64,000 nt of DNA from Lasioglossum baleicum (lineage: Eukaryota > Arthropoda > Insecta > Hymenoptera > Halictidae): contig NW_027469084.1 of the NCBI RefSeq assembly GCF_051020765.1, positions 496,001 to 560,000 on the forward strand, in the 5' to 3' direction. The first letter of the stretch is position 1; the number at the start of each line of letters is the position of its first letter. Made by a program: the position numbers and the translations under genes. Below the pieces are notes generated by a model, which worked only from the letters and a program-made list of their open reading frames with translations, searched no databases and was not told where the DNA came from. Below, piece by piece: positions 17,367-30,372 of the stretch.

Positions 17367-20300
17367 TCCCCTGGTCCACCCGCATAAAACTTAAAAATAA
17401 GATAAAATAGAAGATAAAATCAATAAATGAAAACGTGTATAGATAAAATAGATCAAATAAAAGTCAATAAATAAACAAATAATAATAAGTAAATAAATAC
17501 AATGGACAAACCACAACAAACATAAGAAGGGGGGGAAAATAAAGGGGAATAAAAGATAAAGATGAAATTTATAATATAGAATATAAAATGTATATAGAAT
17601 AAAATGAAATATTATAAAATAAAAGGAGGGGGGTCGACCGGCAGGTCGCATCTTTGTAGAGGGGGGGCATTATTGCTCCACCTCGCCCCCCGCGACCTGC
17701 CCACCACGGGGGCGCCTTAACGGCCAGCCCCCCTTGGCGGCGGTGGAAGTACTAAGTATTCCCACCGCCGCCATTACGTCTGCGGCCCCTTACCGGGGGG
17801 CCGTCGGCCTCGTCGGGGTTGCCCCGCCGATGCTAGCCTCCTGGCCGAGAGTGGTCGGCTTCCCTCTCCCTCTCCGCTGCCTCCTTCTGCGTTATCACAA
17901 TCTCGCAGAAGGAGGCAAACGCTGCTCTTGACCTCTCGCTGCCGATCATGTGGTCGACCACGACCGACAACGAGAGGTCCATCCCAATAACGCCCCTTAG
18001 GACTCTGCGCGGCGCCGACCACGCAGGACATTCTCCCAGCGTATGCCGCGCAGTGTCCTGGGCCTCCTCGCAGTGGTGGCACTGCGATCCTCCCAGTGCC
18101 AGTTATGAACACACAGTTTGACGAAACGGCGGTATGCAGGTAATTTAACTTATGCGCATGCATTGCTGCAACTTGTGCTGTATAATTTAGAATTTTTGTT
18201 ACCGCGCCATCCGATTATTATACATGTGGAAATACTCGTACACGCTGCATTGTATTTTCTTCCGCACGCGACAAGGAGGGGACAGAGGTGAGGTCCGGCT
18301 AGCGTCTGTCCCATCCCCCCGTCCCACCCCCCTGGACGACCCGCATAAATCTTGAAAATATGATAAAATAAACGCTAAAATCTATAAATGAAAACGTGTA
18401 TAGATAAAATAGATCAAATAAAAGTCTATAAATAAATAAATAATAATAAGTAAATAAATACAATGGACAAACCACAACAAACACAAGAAGGGGGGGCAAA
18501 ATAAAGGGGAATAAAAGATAAAGATGAACTTTATAATATAGAATATAAAATATATATAGAATAAAATGAAATATTATAAAATAAAAGGAGGGGGGTCGAC
18601 CGGCAGGTCGCATCTTTGTAGAGGGGAGGGATTATTGCTCCACCTCGCCCCCCGCGACCTGCCCACCTCGGGGGCGCCTTAACGGCCAGCCCCCCTTGGC
18701 GGCGGTGGAAGTACTAAGTAGTCCCACCGCCGCCATTACGTCTGCAGCCCCTTACCGGGGGACCATCGGCCTCGTCGGGGTTGCCCCGCCGATGCTAGCC
18801 TCCTGGCGGAGAGGGGGTCGGCTTGCCTCTCCCTCTCCGCTGCCTCCTTCTGCGTTATCACAATCTCGCAGAAGGAGGCAAACGCTGCTCTTGACATCTC
18901 GCTGCCGATCATGTGGTCGACCATGACCAGCAACGAGAGGTCCATCCCAATAACGCCCCTTAGGACTCTGCGCGGCGCCGACCACGCAGGACATTCTCCC
19001 AGCGTATGCCGCGCAGAGTCCTGGGCCTCCTCGCAGTGGTGGCACTGCGATCCTCCCAGTGCCAGTTATGAACACACAGTTTGACGAAACGGCGGTATGC
19101 AGGTAATTTAACTTATGCGCATGCATTGCTGCAACTTGTGCTGTATAATTTAGAATTTTTGTTACCGCGCCATCCGATTTTTATACATGTGCAAATACCC
19201 GTGCTTTCAGCATTGTATTTTCTTCCGCACGCGACAAGAAGGGGACAGAGGCGAGTTCCGGCTAGCGTCTGTCCCCTCCCCTGGTCCACCCGCATAAAAC
19301 TTAAAAATAAGATAAAATAGAAGATAAAATCAATAAATGAAAACGTGTATAGATAAAATAGATCAAATAAAAGTCAATAAATAAACAAATAATAATAAGT
19401 AAATAAATACAATGGACAAACCACAACAAACATAAGAAGGGGGGGGGAAAATAAAGGGGAATAAAAGATAAAGATGAAATTTATAATATAGAATATAAAA
19501 TGTATATAGAACAAAATGAAATATTATAAAATAAAAGGAGGGGGGTCGACCGGCAGGTCGCATCTTTGTAAAGGGGGGGGGATTATTGCTCCACCTCGCC
19601 CCCCGCGACCTGCCCACCACGGGGGCGCCTTAACGGCCAGCCCCCCTTGGCGGCGGTGGAAGTACTAAGTATTCCCACCGCCGCCATTACGTCTGCGGCC
19701 CCTTACCGGGGGCCGTCGGCCTCGTCGGGGTTGCCCCGCCGATGCTAGCCTCCTGGCCGAGAGTGGTCGGCTTCCCTCTCCCTCTCCGCTGCCTCCTTCT
19801 GCGTTATCACAATCTCGCAGAAGGAGGCAAACGCTGCTCTTGACCTCTCGCTGCCGATCATGTGGTCGACCACGACCGACAACGAGAGGTCCATCCCAAT
19901 AACGCCCCTTAGGACTCTGCGCGGCGCCGACCACGCAGGACATTCTCCCAGCGTATGCCGCGCAGTGTCCTGGGCCTCCTCGCAGTGGTGGCACTGCGAT
20001 CCTCCCAGTGCCAGTTATGAACACACAGTTTGACGAAACGGCGGTATGCAGGTAATTTAACTTATGCGCATGCATTGCTGCAACTTGTGCTGTATAATTT
20101 AGAATTTTTGTTACCGCGCCATCCGATTATTATACATGTGGAAATACTCGTACACGCTGCATTGTATTTTCTTCCGCACGCGACAAGGAGGGGACAGAGG
20201 CGAGGTCCGGCTAGCGTCTGTCCCATCCCCCCGTCCCACCCCCCTGGACGACCCGCATAAATCTTGAAAATATGATAAAATAAACGCTAAAATCTATAAA

Positions 20301-23300
20301 TGAAAACGTGTATAGATAAAATAGATCAAATAAAAGTCTATAAATAAATAAATAATAATAAGTAAATAAATACAATGGACAAACCACAACAAACACAAGA
20401 AGGGGGGGCAAAATAAAGGGGAATAAAAGATAAAGATGAACTTTATAATATAGAATATAAAATATATATAGAATAAAATGAAATATTATAAAATAAAAGG
20501 AGGGGGGTCGACCGGCAGGTCGCATCTTTGTAGAGGGGAGGGATTATTGCTCCACCTCGCCCCCCGCGACCTGCCCACCTCGGGGGCGCCTTAACGGCCA
20601 GCCCCCCTTGGCGGCGGTGGAAGTACTAAGTAGTCCCACCGCCGCCATTACGTCTGCAGCCCCTTACCAGGAGGCCGTCGGCCTCGTCGGGGTTGCCCCG
20701 CCGATGCTAGCCTCCTGGCCGAGAGTGGTCGGCTTCCCTCTCCCTCTCCGCTGCCTCCTTCTGCGTTATCACAATCTCGCAGAAGGAGGCAAACGCTGCT
20801 CTTGACCTCTCACTGCCGATCATGTGGTCCACCACGACCGACAACGAGAGGTCCATCCCAATAACGCCCCTTAGGACTCTGCGCGGCGCCGACCACGCAG
20901 GACATTCTCCCAGCGTATGCCGCGCAGAGTCCTGGGCCTCCTCGCAGTGGTGGCACTGCGATCCTCCCAGTGCCAGTTATGAACACACAGTTTGACGAAA
21001 CGGCGGTATGCAGGTAATTTAACTTATGCGCATGCATTGCTGCAACTTGTGCTGTATAATTTAGAATTTTTGTTACCGCGCCATCCGATTATTATACATG
21101 TGGAAATACTCGTACACGCTGCATTGTATTTTCTTCCGCACGCGACAAGGAGGGGACAGAGGCGAGGTCCGGCTAGCGTCTGTCCCATCCCCCCGTCCCA
21201 CCCCCCTGGTCGACCCGCATAAATCTTGAAAATATGATAAAATAAACTATAAAATCTATAAATGAAAACGTGTATAGATAAAATAGATCAAATAAAAGTC
21301 TATAAATAAATAAATAATAATAAGTAAATAAATACAATGGACAAACCACAACAAACATAAGAAGGGGGGGGCAAAATAAAGGGGAATAAAAGATAAACAT
21401 GAAATTTATAATATAGAATATGAAATATATATAGAATAAAATGAAATATTATAAAATAAAAGGAGGGGGGTCGACCGGCAGGTCGCATCTTTGTAGAGGG
21501 GGGGATTATTGCTCCACCTCGCCCCCCGCGACCTGCCCACCTCGGGGGCGCCATAACGGCCAGCCCCCCTTGGCGGCGGTGGAAGTACTAAGTAGTCCCA
21601 CCGCCGCCATTACGTCTGCAGCCCCTTACCGGGAGGCCGTCGGCCTCGTCGGGATTGCCCCGCCGATGCTAGCCTCCTGGCGGAGAGGGGGTCGGCTTCC
21701 CTCTCCCTCTCCGCTGCCTCCTTCTGCGTTATCATAATCTCGCACAAGGAGGCAAACGTTGCTCTTGACCTCTCGCTGCCGATCATGTGGTCCACCACGA
21801 CCGACAACGAGAGGTCCATCCCAATAACGCCCCTTAGGACTCTGCGCGGCGCCGACCACGCAGGACATTCTCCCAGCGTATGCCGCGCAGAGTCCTGGGC
21901 CTCCTCGCAGTGGTGGCACTGCGATCCTCCCAGTGCCAGTTATGAACACACAGTTTGACGAAACGGCGGTATGCAGGTAATTTAACTTATGCGCATGCAT
22001 TGCTGCAACTTGTGCTGTATAATTTAGAATTTTTGTTACCGCGCCATCCGATTATTATACATGTGGAAATACTCGTACACGCTGCATTGTATTTTCTTCC
22101 GCACGCGACAAGGAGGGGACAGAGGCGAGGTCCGGCTAGCGTCTGTCCCATCCCCCCGTCCCACCCCCCTGGTCGACCCGCATAAATCTTGAAAATATGA
22201 TAAAATAAACTATAAAATCTATAAATGAAAACGTGTATAGATAAAATAGATCAAATAAAAGTCTATAAATAAATAAATAATAATAAGTAAATAAATACAA
22301 TGGACAAACCACAACAAACACAAGAAGGGGGGTCAAAATAAAGGGGAATAAAAGATAAAGATGAACTTTATAATATAGAATATAAAATATATATAGAATA
22401 AAATGAAATATTATAAAATAAAAGGAGGGGGGTCGACCGGCAGGTCGCATCTTTGTAGAGGGGAGGGTTTATTGCTCCACCTCGCCCCCCGCGACCTGCC
22501 CACCTCGGGGGCGCCTTAACGGCCAGCCCCCCTTGGCGGCGGTGGAAGTACTAAGTAGTCCCACCGCCGCCATTACGTCTGCAGCCCCTTACCGGGAGGC
22601 CGTCGGCCTCGTCGGGGTTGCCCCGCCGATGCTAGCCTCCTGGCCGAGAGTGGTCGGCTTCCCTCTCCCTCTCCGCTGCCTCCTTCTGCGTTATCACAAT
22701 CTCGCAGAAGGAGGCAAACGCTGCTCTTGACCTCTCACTGCCGATCATGTGGTCCACCACGACCGACAACGAGAGGTCCATCCCAATAACGCCCCTTAGG
22801 ACACTGCGCGGCGCCGACCACGCAGGACATTCTCCCAGCGTATGCCGCGCAGAGTCCTGGGCCTCCTCGCAGTGGTGGCACTGCGATCCTCCCAGTGCCA
22901 GTTATGAACACACAGTTTGACGAAACGGCGGTATGCAGGTAATTTAACTTATGCGCATGCATTGCTGCAACTTGTGCTGTATAATTTAGAATTTTTGTTA
23001 CCGCGCCATCCGATTATTATACATGTGGAAATACTCGTACACGCAGCATTGTATTTTCTTCCGCACGCGACAAGGAGGGGACAGAGGCGAGGTCCGGCTA
23101 GCGTCTGTCCCCTCCCCCCGTCCCACCCCCCTGGTCGGCCCGCATAAAACTTAAAAATATGATAAAATAAACGATAAAATCTATAAATGAAAACGTGTAT
23201 AGATAAAATAGATAAAATAAAAGTCAATAAATAAATAAATAATAATAAGTAAATAAATACAATGGACAAACCACAACAAACATAAGAAGGGGGGGGCAAA

Positions 23301-26300
23301 ATAAAGGGGAATAAAAGATAAAGATGAAATTTATAATATAGAATATGAAATATATATAGAATAAAATGAAATATTATAAAATAAAAGGAGGGGGGTCGAC
23401 CGGCAGGTCGCATCTTTGTAGAGGGGAGGGATTATTGCTCCACCTCGCCCCCCGCGACCTGCCCACCTCGGGGGCGCCTTAACGGCCAGCCCCCCTTGGC
23501 GGCGGTGGAAGTACTAAGTATTCCCACCGCCGCCATTACGTCTGCGGCCCCTTACCGGGGGGCCGTCGGCCTCGTCGGGGTTGCCCCGCCGATGCTAGCC
23601 TCCTGGCCGAGAGTGGTCGGCTTCCCTCTCCCTCTCCGCTGCCTCCTTCTGCGTTATCACAATCTCGCAGAAGGAGGCAAACGCTGCTCTTGACCTCTCG
23701 CTGCCGATCATGTGGTCGACCACGACCGACAACGAGAGGTCCATCCCAATAACGCCCCTTAGGACTCTGCGCGGCGCCGACCACGCAGGACATTCTCCCA
23801 GCGTATGCCGCGCAGTGTCCTGGGCCTCCTCGCAGTGGTGGCACTGCGATCCTCCCAGTGCCAGTTATGAACACACAGTTTGACGAAACGGCGGTATGCA
23901 GGTAATTTAACTTATGCGCATGCATTGCTGCAACTTGTGCTGTATAATTTAGAATTTTTGTTACCGCGCCATCCGATTTTTATACATGTGCAAATACCCG
24001 TACTCGCAGCATTGTATTTTCTTCCGCACGCGACAAGAAGGGGACAGAGGCGAGTTCCGGCTAGCGTCTGTCCCCTCCCCTGGTCCACCCGCATAAAACT
24101 TAAAAATAAGATAAAATAGAAGATAAAATCAATAAATGAAAACGTGTATAGATAAAATAGATCAAATAAAAGTCAATAAATAAACAAATAATAATAAGTA
24201 AATAAATACAATGGACAAACCACAACAAACATAAGAAGGGGGGGGGGAAAATAAAGGGGAATAAAAGATAAAGATGAAATTTATAATATAGAATATAAAA
24301 TGTATATAGCATAAAATGAAATATTATAAAATAAAAGAAGGGGGGTCGACCGGCAGGTCGCATCTTTGTAGAGGGGGGGGATTATTGCTCCACCTCGCCC
24401 CCCGCGACCTGCCCACCACGGGGGCGCCTTAACGGCCAGCCCCCCTTGGCGGCGGTGGAAGTACTAAGTATTCCCACCGCCGCCATTACGTCTGCGGCCC
24501 CTTACCGGGGGGCCGTCGGCCTCGTCGGGGTTGCCCCGCCGATGCTAGCCTCCTGGCCGAGAGTGGTCGGCTTCCCTCTCCCTCTCCGCTGCCTCCTTCT
24601 GCGTTATCACAATCTCGCAGAAGGAGGCAAACGCTGCTCTTGACCTCTCGCTGCCGATCATGTGGTCGACCACGACCGACAACGAGAGGTCCATCCCAAT
24701 AACGCCCCTTAGGACTCTGCGCGGCGCCGACCACGCAGGACATTCTCCCAGCGTATGCCGCGCAGTGTCCTGGGCCTCCTCGCAGTGGTGGCACTGCGAT
24801 CCTCCCAGTGCCAGTTATGAACACACAGTTTGACGAAACGGCGGTATGCAGGTAATTTAACTTATGCGCATGCATTGCTGCAACTTGTGCTGTATAATTT
24901 AGAATTTTTGTTACCGCGCCATCCGATTATTATACATGTGGAAATACTCGTACACGCTGCATTGTATTTTCTTCCGCACGCGACAAGGAGGGGACAGAGG
25001 CGAGGTCCGGCTAGCGTCTGTCCCATCCCCCCGTCCCACCCCCCTGGACGACCCGCATAAATCTTGAAAATATGATAAAATAAACGCTAAAATCTATAAA
25101 TGAAAACGTGTATAGATAAAATAGATCAAATAAAAGTCTATAAATAAATAAATAATAATAAGTAAATAAATACAATGGACAAACCACAACAAACACAAGA
25201 AGGGGGGGCAAAATAAAGGGGAATAAAAGATAAAGATGAACTTTATAATATAGAATATAAAATATATATAGAATAAAATGAAATATTATAAAATAAAAGG
25301 AGGGGGGTCGACCGGCAGGTCGCATCTTTGTAGAGGGGAGGGATTATTGCTCCACCTCGCCCCCCGCGACCGGCCCACCTCGGGGGCGCCTTAACGGCCA
25401 GCCCCCCTTGGCGGCGGTGGAAGTACTAAGTAGTCCCACCGCCGCCATTACGTCTGCAGCCCCTTACCAGGAGGCCGTCGGCCTCGTCGGGGTTGCCCCG
25501 CCGATGCTAGGCTCCTGGCCGAGAGTGGTCGGCTTCCCTCTCCCTCTCCGCTGCCTCCTTCTGCGTTATCACAATCTCGCAGAAGGAGGCAAACGCTGCT
25601 CTTGACCTCTCACTGCCGATCATGTGGTCCACCACGACCGACAACGAGAGGTCCATCCCAATAACGCCCCTTAGGACTCTGCGCGGCGCCGACCACGCAG
25701 GACATTCTCCCAGCGTATGCCGCGCAGAGTCCTGGGCCTCCTCGCAGTGGTGGCACTGCGATCCTCCCAGTGCCAGTTATGAACACACAGTTTGACGAAA
25801 CGGCGGTATGCAGGTAATTTAACTTATGCGCATGCATTGCTGCAACTTGTGCTGTATAATTTAGAATTTTTGTTACCGCGCCATCCGATTATTATAAATG
25901 TGGAAATACTCGTACACGCTGCATTGTATTTTCTTCCGCACGCGACAAGGAGGGGACAGAGGCGAGGTCCGGCTAGCGTCTGTCCCCTCCCCCCGTCCCA
26001 CCCCCCTGGTCGGCCCGCATAAAACTTAAAAATATGATAAAATAAACGATAAAATCTATAAATGAAAACGTGTATAGATAAAATAGATAAAATAAAAGTC
26101 AATAAATAAATAAATAATAATAAGTAAATAAATACAATGGACAAACCACAACAAACATAAGAAGGGGGGGGCAAAATAAAGGGGAATAAAAGATAAAGAT
26201 GAAATTTATAATATAGAATATGAAATATATATAGAATAAAATGAAATATTATAAAATAAAAGGAGGGGGGTCGACCGGCAGGTCGCATCTTTGTAGAGGG

Positions 26301-29004
26301 GAGGGATTATTGCTCCACCTCGCCCCCCGCGACCTGCCTACCTCGGGGGCGCCTTAACGGCCAGCCCCCCTTGGCGGCGGTGGAAGTACTAAGTAGTCCC
26401 ACCGCCGCCATTACGTCTGCAGCCCCTTACCGGGAGGCCGTCGGCCTCGTCGGGGTTGCCCCGCCGATGCTAGCCTCCTGGCGGAGAGGGGGTCGGCTTG
26501 CCTCTCCCTCTCCGCTGCCTCCTTCTGCGTTATCACAATCTCGCAGAAGGAGGCAAACGCTGCTCTTGACCTCTCACTGCCGATCATGTGGTCCACCACG
26601 ACCGACAACGAGAGGTCCATCCCAATAACGCCCCTTAGGACTCTGCGCGGCGCCGACCACGCAGGACATTTTCCCAGCGTATGCCGCGCAGAGTCCTGGG
26701 CCTCCTCGCAGTGGTGGCACTGCGATCCTCCCAGTGCCAGTTATGAACACACAGTTTGACGAAACGGCGGTATGCAGGTAATTTAACTTATGCGCATGCA
26801 TTGCTGCAACTTGTGCTGTATAATTTAGAATTTTTGTTACCGCGCCATCCGATTATTATACATGTGGAAATACTCGTACACGCAGCATTGTATTTTCTTC
26901 CGCACGCGACAAGGAGGGGACAGAGGCGAGGTCCGGCTAGCGTCTGTCCCCTCCCCCCGTCCCACCCCCCTGGTCGGCCCGCATAAAACTTAAAAATATG
27001 ATAAAATAAACGCTAAAATCTATAAATGAAAACGTGTATAGATAAAATAGATCAAATAAAAGTCTATAAATAAATAAATAATAATAAGTAAATAAATACA
27101 ATGGACAAACCACAACAAACATAAGAAGGGGGGGGCAAAATAAAGGGGAATAAAAGATAAAGATGAAATTTATAATATAGAATATGAAATATATATAGAA
27201 TAAAATGAAATATTATAAAATAAAAGGAGGGGGGTCGACCGGCAGGTCGCATCTTTGTAGAGGGGGGGAGGGGATTATTGCTCCACCTCGCCCGCCGCGA
27301 CCTGCCCACCTCGGGGGCGCCTTAACAGCCAGCCCCCCTTGGCGGCGGTGGAAGTACTAAGTATTCCCACCGCCGCCATTACGTTTGCGGCCCCTTACCG
27401 GGGGACCATCGGCCTCGTCGGGTTTGCCCCGCCGATGCTAGCCTCCTGGCGGAGAGGGGGTCGGCTTCCCTCTCCCTCTCCGCTGCCTCCTTCTGCGTTA
27501 TCACAATCTCGCAGAAGGAGGCAAACGCTGCTCTTGACCTCTCGCTGCCGATCATGTGGTCGACCACGACCGACAACGAGAGGTCCATCCCAATAACGCC
27601 CCTTAGGACTCTGCGCGGCGCCGACCACGCAGGACATTCTCCCAGCGTATGCCGCGCAGAGTCCTGGGCCTCCTCGCAGTGGTGGCACTGCGATCCTCCC
27701 AGTGCCAGTTATGAACACACAGTTTGACGAAACGGCGGTATGCAGGTAATTTAACTTATGCGCATGCATTGCTGCAACTTGTGCTGTATAATTTAGAATT
27801 TTTGTTACCGCGCCATCCGATTATTATACATGTGCAAATACCCGTACTCGCAGCATTGTATTTTCTTCCGCACGCGACAAGAAGGGGACAGAGGCGAGTT
27901 CCGGCTAGCGTCTGTCCCCTCCCCTGGTCCACCCGCATAAAACTTAAAAATAAGATAAAATAGAAGATAAAATCAATAAATGAAAACGTGTATAGATAAA
28001 ATAGATCAAATAAAAGTCAATAAATAAACAAATAATAATAAGTAAATAAATACAATGGACAAACCAAAACAAACATAAGAAGGGAGGGGGAAAATAAAGG
28101 GGAATAAAAGATAAAGATGAAATTTATAATATAGAATATAAAATGTATATAGAATAAAATGAAATATTATAAAATAAAAGGAGGGGGGTCGACCGGCAGG
28201 TCGCATCTTTGTAGAGGGGGGGGATTATTGCTCCACCTCGCCCCCCGCGACCTGCCCACCACGGGGGCGCCTTAACGGCCAGCCCCCCTTGGCGGCGGTG
28301 GAAGTACTAAGTATTCCCACCGCCGCCATTACGTCTGCGGCCCCTTACCGGGGGGCCGTCGGCCTCGTCGGGGTTGCCCCGCCGATGCTAGCCTCCTGGC
28401 CGAGAGTGGTCGGCTTCCCTCTCCCTCTCCGCTGCCTCCTTCTGCGTTATCACAATCTCGCAGAAGGAGGCACACGCTGCTCTTGACCTCTCGCTGCCGA
28501 TCATGTGGTCGACCACGACCGACAACGAGAGGTCCATCCCAATAACGCCCCTTAGGACTCTGCGCGGCGCCGACCACGCAGGACATTCTCCCAGCGTATG
28601 CCGCGCAGTGTCCTGGGCCTCCTCGCAGTGGTGGCACTGCGATCCTCCCAGTGCCAGTTATGAACACACAGTTTGACGAAACGGCGGTATGCAGGTAATT
28701 TAACTTATGCGCATGCATTGCTGCAACTTGTGCTGTATAATTTAGAATTTTTGTTACCGCGCCATCCGATTATTATACATGTGGAAATACTCGTACACGC
28801 TGCATTGTATTTTCTTCCGCACGCGACAAGGAGGGGACAGAGGCGAGGTCCGGCTAGCGTCTGTCCCCTCCCCCCGTCCCACCCCCCTGGTCGGCCCGCA
28901 TAAAACTTAAAAATATGATAAAATAAACGATAAAATCTATAAATGAAAACGTGTATAGATAAAATAGATAAAATAAAAGTCAATAAATAAATAAATAATA
29001 ATAA

Positions 29005-29008
29005 GTAA
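29005..29008. other. Target site duplication left of the solo LTR (GTAA)
   Basis: Same 4 bp at the same monomer position as for the complete element. Confidence 0.93.
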
Positions 29009-30368
29009 TGTAACGGGGCCGATTTCCCGCGGGATCGGTTATTCAGACCGGGGTCTCTTTAATGCGGGAATAGCTCGCCGTGCCGGGGTTCGCGTCGCGA
29101 GAGTCGGAGCGGGAAGACGTGGTGCAAGGGTACGAAATAAACAAGACGACGTTTTAGTGATAAGGCGATGCTCGCCACCTCGTAACGACGGTGATGATGA
29201 GTGATGATCGCAGGATCGTCGTGGAGCGGTAGTCGGAGCTTGATTTGGTGCAGGGTACGGCGTCTCGCCGGAGGATCGGTGTTTAGGGGAGGTTCAGCGT
29301 AGGCGGTGACGTCTCGTCACGGGAACGGTGTCAACGGTGGTTCGGTGACGTCTCGTTACAGGAACAGTGTCAAACGTCGCGTCGCAGGAACAGCGTCAAA
29401 GGTCCCTACAGGAGATGGGGTTTCGTCACGGGAACGATCTTAACGGGTTTCGGTGCAGGAGGTGACGTCTCGTCACGGGAACGGGGCCAGGGCGGTTCGG
29501 GGTACAGGAGGTGACGTCTCGTCACAGGAACGGTTGCAAAGGGGTTCGGCGCAGGAGGTGACGTCTCGTCACGGGAACGGTGACAGTGTGGTTCGGGGTG
29601 CAGGAGGTGACGTCTCGTCACGGGAACGGTGACAGTGTGGTTCGGGGTGCAGGAGGTGACGTCTCGTCACAGGAACGGTGGCAGTGGGGTTCGGTGCAGG
29701 AGGTGACGTCTCGCCACGGGAACGGTACTACTGGAGGTAGTCGGTACAGGCGTCGACGTCTTCGTCGAGGGAACGGTACTACTGGAGGTAGTCGGTACAG
29801 GCGTCGACGTCTTCGTCGCGAACGGTACTACTGGAGGTAGTCGGTACAGGCGTCGACGTCTTCGTCGAGGGAACGGTACTACTGGAGGTAGTCGGTACAG
29901 GCGTCGACGTCTTCGTCGAGGGAACGGTACTACTGGAGGTCGTCGGTGCAGGCGTCGACGTCTTCGTCGAGGGAACGATAGCTGGGGATTCTGACGGGCT
30001 GGTTTCAACGTCTCGTTGAAGGAGCGGTACTTTACGGCGGACTGGTTACGACGTCGTCGTCGGAGGATCGGGTACCTGGTGCGTGGTGGTTGCTTAGGTC
30101 GCCTAAGCAGGACTGCGATAATTTGGCATATTTCGGAGGCCTTTTATACTCCCCCAAAATGTACTGTTTGGAGGTGAGGGTTGGTGGTGAGGTAAGGTGT
30201 GTTCTATGGTTTTTCATGTGTTTTGGTCTTTGGGTGGATGACACTTTGCTCAAGGAGTTTCGGAGGAGTGTTGTTTACGCCGGTGTGGATCGGTGGGTCT
30301 CGGGGAACCTCGGGTTCTTTCGGGGATCAGCTGTTCGTAACAAGCTTGCTTAGTGCAGGTTTGTTACA
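29009..30368 (-). mobile_element. Solo LTR of the same Gypsy element
   Basis: A 1,360-bp LTR, the same as 9000-10359 at a constant offset of 20,009 bp, with no difference seen by eye. It has the same termini and is flanked by GTAA on both sides (29005-29008 and 30369-30372). No internal sequence is present. The flanking satellite on both sides matches the flanks of the complete element, so this is the same insertion event copied with its surroundings and not a second insertion. Confidence 0.96.
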
Positions 30369-30372
30369 GTAA
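30369..30372. other. Target site duplication right of the solo LTR (GTAA)
   Basis: Matches the left copy. Intact flanks mean the solo LTR arose by recombination between its own two LTRs, in this copy or in its ancestor. Confidence 0.93.

Larger units (their letters stand above)
16786..17733. repeat. Reference satellite monomer (short class, 948 bp)
   Basis: One complete monomer, used here to describe the internal layout. From left: a G+C-rich half (about 16786-17170) holding inverted repeats and, on the minus strand, the R1 remnant; a mixed segment (about 17170-17375); then an A-rich half on the plus strand (about 17376-17620) with many AATAAA and ATAAAT motifs and a variable poly-G run; then a G-rich and C-rich junction around 17625-17733 leading into the next anchor. 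Monomers differ from each other by scattered substitutions, G-run length and one indel in the C-rich stretch. A non-coding tandem repeat is the best description. Confidence 0.95.
16534..29008. repeat. Satellite array block B (thirteen monomer anchors between the two LTR insertions)
   Basis: Continuation of the same satellite. Anchors lie at 16786, 17734, 18696, 19643, 20608, 21569, 22533, 23496, 24446, 25408, 26371, 27339 and 28289. The monomer interrupted by the retrotransposon resumes at 16534 with the duplicated GTAA. Monomers 20608, 21569 and 22533 resemble 619, 2543 and 3507 of block A; 26371 to 28289 resembles 7330 to 8280 with one monomer more. The right edge is interrupted by the solo LTR at the same monomer position as the full element, so the block is about one higher-order repeat long (13 monomers). 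Confidence 0.97.

Noticed and set aside
16786..17733. CENP-B box, hammerhead ribozyme core and TTAGG telomere repeats in the monomer
   Set aside because: No matching core was found on either strand by eye.
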